DNA of 64,000 nucleotides from CAIMWS01 sp964409245 (lineage in GTDB: Bacteria > Verrucomicrobiota > Verrucomicrobiia > Limisphaerales > UBA1319), in the NCBI GenBank assembly GCA_964409245.1, contig CAYPCQ010000026.1, forward strand, positions 1-64,000, written 5' to 3'. Shown here piece by piece: positions 62,801 through 64,000 of the stretch (the stretch's first letter is position 1; every line of letters begins with the position of its first letter). Under the pieces are notes generated by a model. The model was not told the origin of the DNA. It ran no database searches and saw only the letters and a program-made list of their open reading frames with translations. The position numbers and the translations under genes were made by a program.

Positions 62801-64000
62801 CCAAAACCGGCGCCGGCGACCTTCGTCTCAGCGGAGCCGCGGCCAACTCTTACACTGGCGCGACCGTGGTTGGCGAAGGCACCATCACGGTAGCCAAGAG
62901 CGGCGGTATTAGCGGTTCGGGCGTGACTGTCGCCTATACGGCGGCCATCCGTCTTGATGGTGGCGGCTCCGGCATCGCCATCGCCAACGTTCCGGTCAGC
63001 AACCTCTGCGCCTATCTGGATTGGACCCCCGGCGGCGGCCTGCAAAACATCTCCGGCAACAACATCTGGGGCACCGGAACAACCGGGATTAATCTCGCCA
63101 ACAGCTACACCGGGATTAGTGTCGATGCCGGCATCTTGACACTCAATGGCACCCTCTCTGGCAGCGGCTTGGTCAAACTTGGAACGGGCACCTTGGTTCT
63201 TTCAGGGACTTCCGCCAACACCTATTCCGGCAGCACCATCGTTCAGAGCGGCATGTTGCAGCTTGGCAAGGCAGCCGCGGTAACGGCCATCCCCGGCAGC
63301 AACCTCATCCTGGACAGCGGCGCCATCGTCCAGGCCACGCTCAGCGACTCGCAGATAGCCGCTGCTACGAACGTCCGCATCCTCGGCGGCACGTTCGATC
63401 TGAACCACCGCACCGCCACTGTTACGGATCTGACGCTCAACGCCGCCACCGTGCAGACCGGCGGCGGCACACTGACCTTGAATGGCAGCCTTTATGCCAA
63501 TGCGACCACCACTTCCATCATCTCGGGCATCCTGTTGCTCTCTAATGCCGCGCACAATATCTACGTAGGCGATGGACCGTCGGCGGACGATTTACTGGTT
63601 TCCGCGGTTGTGGTGGGCGGCAACTCGGGCACGGCGAACATCATCAACAAAAACGGCCCTGGCTTGATGGCTCTGGCGGGTGTGAACTCGTTCGCGGGCC
63701 GTGTCACCCTAACTGGCGGCATTCTCGATCTGCGAAACAGTTTCGCCTTGGGTGTCGCTGACGGCACGATCAACAATGACACGACCGTTAACGCCGGCGC
63801 GACGCTCCGGTTGACCCGGCCAGTTGGTGGCAGCGCGGTAGCCGTTGGCAACGAGCTGCTGACGCTCAACAGCCAGGGCTTGCTGCCCGGCAGTGGCGCC
63901 ACCGTGAGCGGGGTTGTGGTGGCCCTGGATAACGCGATCGGGAACAATTACTGGGGCGCAAACATCATTCTGGCCAGCACCGCTGCGGCCGGCGGAACGG
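38890..64000 (+). CDS. Giant LEPR-XLL / autotransporter-repeat surface protein (3' end beyond window)
   Basis: A single frame of 8,370 codons with no stop, continuing past the window. The start is the ATG at 38890: an in-frame TGA at 38869-38871 precedes it with no other ATG between. Residues 15-22 read 'LEPRLLLS', the LEPR-XLL motif of very large PVC and planctomycete proteins; no classical signal peptide is present. Residues about 117-126 ('VRVWDGGGAD') begin a beta-rich region. The rest is a mosaic of PATR repeats, Ig-like 'EVQ' modules, composite DRL modules, IGD modules and two PA14-like modules, rich in Gly, Thr, Asn, Ala and Ser and poor in Cys. Probably an exported adhesin or degradative scaffold at the cell surface. 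The C-terminus (anchor or autotransporter barrel) is not seen. Confidence 0.9.
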   Translation, partial: MLKHNQRNVFVIEALEPRLLLSDTAVLGAANLAPLVGNGHASFVPDAALEVGWMEPAREDSQSSGLGAANDLWAGMEMTSLIPLADPEAGVGHEPTAGIDGGLPNAATSRISRQSVSNHNAFVRVWDGGGADDRWTNPLNWSGDVAPQLDDGLVFPAGVTHQTAINDFASGSRFRSVTISDSGYQISGNGVTLLSGLVYNATTSGAIFTAPIALGAAQTFHSANLGASIKLGDLNLANLQLLTLDGRGDFDVEGVVSGNGGLTKNGDGTLILGKDNSFQGLVTLNQGVINLRANNALGSSDAGTILNNSWSGAIQLQGGITVPENIAASGGGIGLDLGTMGAIRSIGGNNELSGVISMPNALAIGADAGSSLKVSGRLMATPGSIDSQLLKFGSGTLELTGAQENSFAGQVTVFQGTLLLNKDRSGLGLPMPFLGSLAIGDNRDGIAAPEAAKVVLGGPHQIPETNWAKTNINTVTINSNGTLDLDNFSDQLGALTMYIGRSLAAQVSTGTGTLSLLGDVTVNTFQGSSGSSPAANIAGKLDLGSYFSGLSGGTSARTFNVSDTALFSLNPDLTISANISGADYLTLNKVGTGTLRLTGNNTYQGVTRMVSGALDLGSNTALGNSSLVSIGGGIIRAIGGARTLANPLSIDANFSILGSDALTFTGPVTVTASGRQISIADPNQVTTFAGPVGEGLFPGAGITKWGRGELDFANAVTFTGELRIGWPGGTANTNSYDGGTVRFLGASGALVKNFTAMNIGNGTLILDNTVANNNDRLPDAMAITLCGGALRLIGNATGTNETVGSVTLAAGLTNTLESDTTGAGATRLNLWGLTGGSSQASANFVGGGTRLSDNGANQINVLQAPATLLLNNNVFATSAVINPDGTLDFATLAGGPNGLAIVPLPPEGYVTSLVAANPTSNVKLTTPGTYSIDSRTINALLLGSGVTLAGNSATTTLNVANGPLLFAGSSTLSVPYVNINASTNYIMTYGAGTTATMSGILTGGSTGQYLEKGGSGTLVLSGANQFQSIFQINQGIVRIQDSSALGSPAAQTTTYTGTQLQIDGNLNILAETITAHGVGPYDVPVSQQGAIYALSGNSQIAGTVNLEQGCWLDATAYFPNGGSTMAQSAGIGVGVGAALNLSGILGYTGGNAVSEWYKFGGGQLELGGTQANTITSTTRVQQGTLLLNKAPGVPAAGNLTIYVGDDISSTAMLRLSANNQIGSGSIVWVGSNGTFDVNGKSQWLSGTLNLEVGPLGGAAVSIGSGGTLTVNNNLTVYSLGGNNPTGAVISSGTFAINVFNDSGGSFQRAYLVNDAASGIDLTISSAIVDGTGYRSGGIIKNGFGSLQFDGAGSNTYTGTTTVNEGALLLDKNDGLGAGGTNLNALGMSGPLTIGDGALTSGGLKSDVVRYLQDNQLPDTQALVILNKTGLLDLNNFSDAIGTANGQNALTLNSGQVQTGTGTLTLNGNLSTTPWDSIWINISGAGNSIAPIIVPTISGNVNLGHGYARTLDIQDRVELQIDAIISANLTGSADWTKQTGGNLLLSGNNSGLTGTVYLTGNSANYNQPALTIGSNSALGTGTVYPASGVQIAADGRSPDGSPRSIANRFIILDLRLSEANDLAITGPVDLITSSTITTYAPATLSFSAGLGEISAGQSVYKSGPGFLNFQGASPFSGALTINPDGGTVTLSGSGTLPNVSAIMVNMGGTLAIDNAGTGNANNDRVRNAAPITLTGGRLEFRGNESAPVSEVLGSITISSNFGYGAYTATVNTISLGQSAKLYAHQLTRNASTFLAFGGYGADLGTANNQLFFYTSLTPQLANGILPFALVAKNGDVDFVSYDVSKGLFAAPALSSLSGANATNNVKLIANGTVSAPVSVNALLVRGMGITIGGTGSVTVGTGLVAGSGGTDGSPNTINVPLNFGGVTGLIVTSSPASTASGGSVLELGGSIAGSQGIMKLGNGRAAFKVANTYAGITNVYEGVLRIAHSTALGIAADNSVSQGTIVNIGAALEIDGSLAPVGVVNEYLAIGGAGFGYAPAFPFNSADNSLYSGNTGALRSVAGSNTWNANVGLAGRGTGGSATMAANASNVTLIGVDAGSFLAINGALGSSGGAWVSPVKVGLGILEYGGTAANMLMTGTGEYQFIYEGTLQLDKPAGVNAIGSPNAIQCPIVVGDNVGGLGADVLKWLNNGQLRDDGYSLTVRGSGRVDLNNFNERIDYGVTLESNLASSAWITTGCGTLNVNGNLTLSASQALGNINPATISGTYALTYAGDTTVRTRIFTTSDTIASVDLRILTKITDGDGTPTLQNVTTAGAGRLELDPTDASDFSGLFTVGAGRTRINNAGALGVGGVGAGTQVNNGASLELNGVTITDEPLTLTGSNNSGGGSGFVNAWGTLVGLPGTVNVWQQSSLAGNLVTVSNYPALAVDTGASMNLAGAISGATGLVKYWPGTLIFSGTQSNLFGANNVVTRIWEGRLRLDKTNGAYAFAGSGNPSAPHYLEINGGIDYGAPDDAVLIWDNDYQIQPGSAVLRGITASLIDLNDHNESLSNASVAALEFWTGTVRPRLRTGAGTLTLAGASGTSGLNVNTSGQAYNNTLLFNQSGAWIEGHLNLGGGSRTFNVAANNQSQNLLQIDALVSNGQINKIGTGTLVLTNNASSYGGFDEVQSLPVAVDGNLKVTFRGVTSGEFNSTGDSTGAALETFLNGSGLFGPAAPAGTYLSVTRAGLTQPYRVTFNGVWAKRDLGLLGLAAGTSAPATVGAVIETTAGGGTLLSAGTIAVGADNALGTGGFAARSAGSNISLSLRPEADAIILPNSVDLTGSSGANGYMVLNTYSQRPQTSLLALSPIPTIQFANLVTNNYGVIGTAHLINWGYSPGTPTIIYSGSTADNTALDLGAWTLNFRNEANNVTAITGNIIDSPTAAVQGSLNKQASTAVDGSGLLILSGSNTYEGATTINAGVLRATGNNALGANSAEVQTFGVTSTGGGSFSITFNNETTPPLSYSGTVPPTAAAVQTALNGLPMLLNSGDPISVTSSNPDGPLTSYTVTFGGVLAGLDQPQISVTMTAPVSLSTAAATSINSTSVTVNTTAALEIAPSSGLSIAKGIVLTSVGFNGIPTGGLRLTDPTPGISETAAITAEINLTGNSVISVAGAEDTLTSSGLVTGGFSLTKWGRGTLELAGTSNNNYTGGTVVNQGTLLLNKQDSGAGPFQQPWATGMGSVAIGNEAFGAGGAVVQYGASAGADQIWALATVTVTSSGQLNLGAKSDAFTGLTLETGRSFSASVNTGTAGGLTLSGDVIVNTYGMSTGASPAATISGVGLKMVGGQVTSNPFQTTYHYTQQFIINPTWLPSTNPTLTVSAPIGQLVPSSGYLPGLRESYVAGWANWTGAPTTTTGPQLLPRMGEYANMAQALFATTTTYVYSGQFYDADGMVSFGSWIDDGFSVVIDGTLTTLNAANSVGTTGVLILGTGPNNDGWHDIELRSSNNGGGGGPGGGAIVGIGIAPNATAMNPSGSYLSGYRLAADCGLGNLFRYSAAANSSVYTLTKAGLGVLQLEAANTYSGGTVVNAGAVVFGSLGQASQMAAGNELHSLTFSSSSVGSFTLTALDLTTAAITYSNDSATMIANTQAQLDTIFGVGNTLVANPTPNVYTIEYKGALARVNIPPLAFNAAGLTSGILSLATLAEGVGREAQILALGGVTGGAFTLAFDGVAATAPLTYMTGSAPTAAQVQSHVNSIPDLNVTVIGPDAGPFTIVFDPGVRGPAMTSVVTGGATATLKLISTPPGCTVAAGTALILDNTATNVSDRLPNAAPITLGGMLWFKGNATTASTETLGALTLTASTASTIQADYGGIAGQLLTFAASSGAVLTRNAGATLNLISNGRFALGTNEVRFVATGTASLPALIGNILPFITVTTFAGQETESLDLVGDLDSAVGTLSLGALTTYDSSNVKATGSINLGAAINALLISGDGVVVTVPGGGTTVASGQIVNYGGAVSGNTISGGTLAFGVTEPLFFTQGANTMQKLNLNGAASGQFTLTLVMNPASSPAPVLGTIQSTPAVPQTTGLLDIATLTAAALQRALESLPAIGQGNVLVSVVTGGYTVTFMGALAGGQIPLLLLNNFTASPAPAVSVAAAGGGTLGVSSSITGSSQMRKERKGRLNLAGDNQANGGFTGALIVNEGELYASHINALGTTAGATTVSAGAALVFNLSGGTIAAEPLTVSGTGYLNNDTGSLRVLGGGTVTFGGTITVTNQMNLWIDPATTLIHTGGIVDNNLPFIKTGAGTLELNGTGKFGGGQALYVNLGTLRMNLSGASNANTHVVLGTNDGGLAAARVVYASTAGPDQFIAGSNVTINRSGQFDFNGISDTFSSMTLIDGSVVNSGSAFSAVISGLTLTGGSINTGSGTLILSGNATFNYGNQAVIAGNLSLNNAQRNLVVNDGASLYDAVISANITGGGTSGRFEKQGVGGLLLTGNNLGLTGSNEAQSLPVPTTITSFAVNFGGLASAAIDNGADTDAQIQAKLEALPSIGLGNITVSSTTSGGNRTFTLTFRNALGGYDVPNVTGTLLAGTGSFGAVGSTNGVWALTVNAGLLGIGTDSPATGGIAIYNTATQVFAEGGARTLKALHIDGSVTHRLGSRGDLGLAGNNYALYISAVQLWSSTPTISVDDPLTMVQFGGLDAIQLISFGSVPASFTVTYNGVSTGAITPTGNVAADAAAVQSQLNGLSTVNTGGGSVTVTAGSGLYSFKVQFNGGPLAKTDVYSLAATGGGTVYTLARGGGAVIEQSAAMVLQKSGYGTLTLAGNNTYTGATNVNQGILKIISNNALGQRAGAAGTAASGTVVASGAALQIGASLSIANEYLSLLGAGYAGEQLGSGCNTGALHVLPGTSVTWGTGGTPMVLAGNLSTTFIGVDGSASLILNSQLGQSSTGTINNALVKVGTGTLEFQGALPNTYFGLTTINEGTLRLNKRAGATSGLGFAIGDNVGAAGSDVLEIANAEQIFDNQQLTIQSTGLLRTVEFAAASTFQEVQQITIYGAGGTFRANAFGSQTPDLPFNIPPTGGLNALSSLQNALNSLATKPANLTLVVSGSLQNYTVTFVDANAAKANQAAITLSDFVTATGSVATLNNGGTNVTAEEQYLNTGTANWQLAFGGATTAATAQSSPMAAQQALEALATIGGGGVVVTGASGQQQMLVTFTDGAIQSFRALNVPDLVFASGTSTGQVTGTQGSCANLETLGVGANSPVVTMTLGPSAASAISLAAGTTLVLANDLTLGIRPGLPSSAPGATVSGSGSLALLPPFATASATRTFTVSDGPAASDLTISAPIIDGSSAIETQTVVVSGAPVAGSFTLSGGPLTGATAAIPFGALTSSIAGVAASSLWAALLPVLPAGVQAIVSQSSANTFPMTLTITFFNLASNPATLVAANNLTGSIVTPATSADYSAVLPPIGGLAKSNATGSTASRLVLSGASTYTGATTVNTGFLLAMGSAALGAAIGTQAGGTIVNQGGVLELNGVTLAGENLQLNTSGSGTGLYDVPGALSINTANATVLFGTGQLRAVDHSVNTWGGNVELRSTDNNARWFSIGTDAGSSLVIDGVIYGVRGDNNQLRSDQWLTKVGEGTLEFRGASTVTFSLGGSLTTATVYTGGTAVNAGTLILNKPGNAVAGDLWIGDSRGGDNADVVQYGFMSGSNEVADTNNVRVLSSGKYDLSSARNYSSETQLLTFPLGTADNTNFTLSLFGLTTPNIAYRTTGAATVANLVAGLNLIFPHAAFAAANIVALDPLNYAITFPGSLANANLPVLASAGIPGTTVTTIRDGVGNTIQTLTLSNSGGTFALEFNGIGWPDSSSSEVQVLTLAPGIATTFTLSMAAGSGTITTAAITYSTTAATLAANIQNALTTIFGSALFTVTPATTNDNLNFVITAAGGFANANLPQFTVAGNAGAVVQTVRNGTVNEVQSLVLNGAAASTAQLAFNGVAGTAGTQLSYTGGSSPTAAQVQAHLVSIPALAGSVTVGGPAGGPFLIVFNAGQAGGNVAQLTQASGTAVATFAVTSDGGTILTPALTYTADSSPTAGVMQAYLNNLALLNGTLLLSRNVQVIGPAGGSFYLIYSNALGNRETSLLSLTAPGIANASVAAFSNGGATLASASNEIQDINLAAVSELQTIWFPNTTTGGTFSLTFNGRTISGIGYSTTAATTSANLTTALNSIPGLSGNFTVTNLVDANNYTITFSGVLANANLPAITVADTGLTGTTHWVQAATMRDGLGNLSQQLTLGGAAGTVTMSFNGVAASAPLTFTPGSVPTQAQVLAHLNTIAALNGNVAVVGPDGGPFTIVFRAGLANTIITPSAFTSVTTGGATAGVAYVPDSTTGGFALTFNGFTSPGILYSSAPATLAANIQAALDGIKTVGAGNSLVTAVTPTLYTVLFQNDLGHRNVAALGTVGGFGLYALAGPAASLAVSTILDGYATDLINALYLGIGPAGVAADAATGSGGVLQLNASPPVQTFAQGSANATATLAGGVDLGNGARTFNIAADGNPATPDLSISAALSGQTGASVFFSFAGEASLDGAPRVTYGGATTVYEGTLVLNKTSGPSILGALTIGDQTGGPNADVVRYGAAASGDQIAEWYPVVVQSTGLLDLAGKSDRIAGIGGGTNPGAGFPNVGEPVLTLYISPSFSAEIRTGSGTLGLAGGILVNVNNVTLTSAATTGAVISGKLEFVGGGPTIITNDSAAANDLVINADISTPATGAPGLLEGVLVNTTTGGSGMDATNPNPGGSIQYYPRGGQTTGFPFGAQTTIVYTGQFYDADGYFAFAGDLDDLINVYIDGVQRASGWPATTGTSLQNFGMGPNNDGWHNLEIRLSNGGGPGGATSTRQGWLANSYGFGLTQTPGSFTGTASNGTYSFIPFDPGNASLFRTSPMSALITTGNGRLVFTGNIAPAVAITINSGELMLAGNGAAPAATSVTINAGGRLTLDNTGTNHANRLSDTVLFTLAGGTLSYLGHAANSAETIGAVTLAANTTSTIQSTTSGTGTVKLAAGTLTRNSGAFVNFLGVNTDLGTTRNQLHFDPLGDHVILPYANVVGGSGTQLAVQTLAVGVRGLPSSAPATVYRTSLAEVTAATDFVRLTRSEIISSAITVAGLEINGDSIAITGTGSITILNGANSTVLTMTGANPATAAIAVPLTLNAPAGQDNFIQVDVGNALHLTNTVTTLAGATLAKRGLGAAVLSGNSAATLNSGISVDEGTLRISGANDSLGTATVTVKSGAAVELNAAIVGGNPLYIAGTGLNNAGALRSIGAGLSTWGTGATALRFDNVTVNTLSGTTLLLNGSQDLWTIGYTMTKIGLGTLQLGGSGPNASTNVTVIEGELDLAKTAAVQVANSLTIGGDLGNPLVDPAKLALLKITGVTGQTSYAGITITSTGKLDLNGRNFTVGANSSGLIMQVGSVSSAIVTNTGAADATLTLGKGIVTQAISAASSANAATQAPAALIDSTVTLSLNNLVTTITLADRPSANQLGASAIGITGSDELVIDARIVDGGTAGAITTAGTGRLVLTNPGNSLTGSGTVLIVGSGTLVAIRAQGALGGGTTGTVQVSNGGTLELDCATAMTINRPLTLQGGGAAELVAGGLTSSVQGALRVVQGSHVWQGSVAQNTSSVSVRAVLASSQLAFSGTYALGSQNLTLNGPGAIEFQNTISGTGASHPAITVDGSVTRLTLNAAAAGLGANGIQINAGGRLEIDDSTGTANPNRLDNAAPITLNQGALRYLGNAAGSTETFGALTLSAGTSNVVDSVTNGGGTNALTWTGALITNAGSAVRFAGSGSALGAGNKILFTAPPTLANGIMTRGTVVNPAGQLDLGTVVADGLNYRVEALPLASYYTGTLSAAPANANVLVTANDATGAPAAAVNAVLIRGSSIAISGEGVLQTTVLASDAGVNALSVAVNNTAESLFVVNSNSSLDIQSLIGPGALALTKTGAGDLRLSGAAANSYTGATVVGEGTITVAKSGGISGSGVTVAYTAAIRLDGGGSGIAIANVPVSNLCAYLDWTPGGGLQNISGNNIWGTGTTGINLANSYTGISVDAGILTLNGTLSGSGLVKLGTGTLVLSGTSANTYSGSTIVQSGMLQLGKAAAVTAIPGSNLILDSGAIVQATLSDSQIAAATNVRILGGTFDLNHRTATVTDLTLNAATVQTGGGTLTLNGSLYANATTTSIISGILLLSNAAHNIYVGDGPSADDLLVSAVVVGGNSGTANIINKNGPGLMALAGVNSFAGRVTLTGGILDLRNSFALGVADGTINNDTTVNAGATLRLTRPVGGSAVAVGNELLTLNSQGLLPGSGATVSGVVVALDNAIGNNYWGANIILASTAAAGGT
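38932..38955 (+). other. LEPR-XLL motif of the giant protein
   Basis: Residues 15-22, 'LEPRLLLS', preceded by a short basic stretch ('MLKHNQRNVFVIEA'). In other very large repetitive proteins this motif sits at the same distance from the N-terminus and is thought to act in sorting; its mechanism is not established to my knowledge. Confidence 0.85.
47806..58220 (+). repeat. Ig-like 'EVQ' modules (TAAxVQxxL...) in the giant protein
   Basis: Units of about 85-100 residues: an opening 'EVQ-x-L', then F-x-L-x-F-x-G, then I/L-x-Y-x-x-x-x-x-T-A-A-x-V-Q-x-x-L-x-x-[IL], then G-x-[FY]-x-[IV]-x-F-x-G-x-L-A-x-x-[NDV]-[LIV]-P. Copies lie near 47806, 49660, 49960, 50944, 52343, 52920, 53968, 54300 and as an almost uninterrupted run 56050-58220; a further diverged copy lies at 46872-47150. 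Good examples are 'TAAQVQAHLVSIPALAGSV' and 'FTIVFRAGLANTIITPSAF'. From memory a module of this shape also occurs in large planctomycete proteins and some phage tail proteins. Confidence 0.75.
49000..49430 (+). repeat. PA14-like module, copy 1, in the giant protein
   Basis: About 140 residues beginning 'LPGLRESYVAGWANW' and containing 'YSGQFYDADGMVSFGSWIDD', 'FSVVIDGTLTTL' and 'GPNNDGWHDIELRSSNNGGG'. The sequence Asp-Asp-Gly then V-x-I-D-G and the late Gly-Trp-His match the PA14 beta-barrel pattern, often a carbohydrate-binding module. It is flanked by PATR units. Confidence 0.65.
59137..59560 (+). repeat. PA14-like module, copy 2, in the giant protein
   Basis: Second copy, about 10.1 kb after the first, with 'APGLLEGVL', 'VYTGQFYDADGYFAFAGDLD', 'INVYIDGVQRASGW' and 'GPNNDGWHNLEIRLSNGGGP'. 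The blocks Y-x-G-Q-F-Y-D-A-D-G and G-P-N-N-D-G-W-H are shared exactly with copy 1, while the rest has diverged. Followed by 'NASLFRTSP' and a PATR unit, as copy 1 is followed by 'GNLFRYSAA' and a PATR unit, so the flank was duplicated too. Confidence 0.65.

Larger units (their letters stand above)
39661..63740 (+). repeat. PATR (autotransporter-associated beta-strand) repeats in the giant protein
   Basis: I count about thirty units of roughly 32 residues with the pattern [L]-T-K-x-G-x-G-T-L-x-L-x-G-x-N-x-Y-x-G-x-T-x-V-x-x-G-x-L. Clear examples start near 39667, 40057, 40648, 42901, 44758, 47698, 48391, 49519, 51724, 53263, 53698, 55246, 60910, 62800, 63169 and 63655. The pattern matches the TIGR02601/PF12951 family, which forms beta-helix turns in autotransporter passenger domains. 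Units are spaced unevenly (0.4-3 kb) because other modules lie between them. Copies differ strongly, so they are old rather than recent tandem duplications. Confidence 0.85.

Noticed and set aside
39661..63740. CRISPR-like or recent tandem DNA repeats in the giant gene
   Set aside because: Repeats are visible only at protein level; spacing is uneven and DNA copies are strongly diverged, so this is not a CRISPR array or a recent tandem amplification.

Overview
The window comes from a GC-rich bacterial chromosome. Gene content suggests the PVC superphylum, most likely Verrucomicrobiota (Limisphaera/Pedosphaera-like). The clues are a long-form IspG of 594 residues, a degraded tyrosine recombinase of a type I associate with that phylum, plant-sugar glycoside hydrolases, a Tat-tagged enolase-superfamily enzyme, and a giant LEPR-XLL surface protein built of autotransporter-type beta-strand repeats. 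The assignment is inference: there is no rRNA or other strong marker here.

Layout. (1) 1-3.7 kb, minus strand: sucC-sucD (succinyl-CoA synthetase), a LipM/LplA-like lipoate-family enzyme and a secreted Dabb-domain protein. (2) 3.77-13.98 kb, minus strand: nine tightly packed genes, mostly overlapping or a few bases apart, encoding a membrane-bound group 4 [NiFe]-hydrogenase. Its membrane and hydrogenase arm is NuoB-, NuoI-, NuoH-, NuoCD- and NuoL-like. A maturation protease gene separates this arm from a sulfhydrogenase-like HydG/HydB pair and a formate-dehydrogenase-like molybdopterin protein that lacks the formate-site residues. (3) 14.2-22.1 kb, mostly minus: housekeeping genes (thpR, a TPR protein, a HAD phosphatase, tig with a clear terminator, ispG, rseP and a DUF6483-like protein), plus one small plus-strand membrane protein. 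(4) 22.3-25.8 kb, plus strand: nusB-ftsY-ribD-ribE. (5) 26.0-31.3 kb, plus strand: a GH106-like hydrolase, a GH127 beta-L-arabinofuranosidase and a Tat-exported enolase-superfamily dehydratase or racemase, which look like a plant-polysaccharide cluster. (6) 31.3-35.3 kb, minus strand: the bacterial Pnkp/Hen1 RNA-repair pair, divergent from ssrA (tmRNA) with its own good promoter. tRNA-Ala(CGC) and a decayed integrase follow, probably the scar of an integrated element. (7) 37.0-38.6 kb, minus strand: a secreted clan GH-A glycosidase.

(8) From 38,890 to the window end, one plus-strand reading frame runs 25.1 kb (8,370 codons) without a stop and continues past the window. It starts with a LEPR-XLL motif. 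The rest is mosaic: about thirty PATR beta-helix repeats, at least fifteen copies of an Ig-like 'EVQ' module (some inserted inside PATR units), five copies of a composite module of roughly 200 residues, about ten copies of an 'IGD' module, and two PA14-like modules. Long minus-strand frames inside it are shadows.

The most unusual items are the giant mosaic protein with its nested-module grammar and the hydrogenase complex coupled to a catalytically altered formate-dehydrogenase-like subunit. The placement of the RNA-repair pair back to back with tmRNA is also suggestive.
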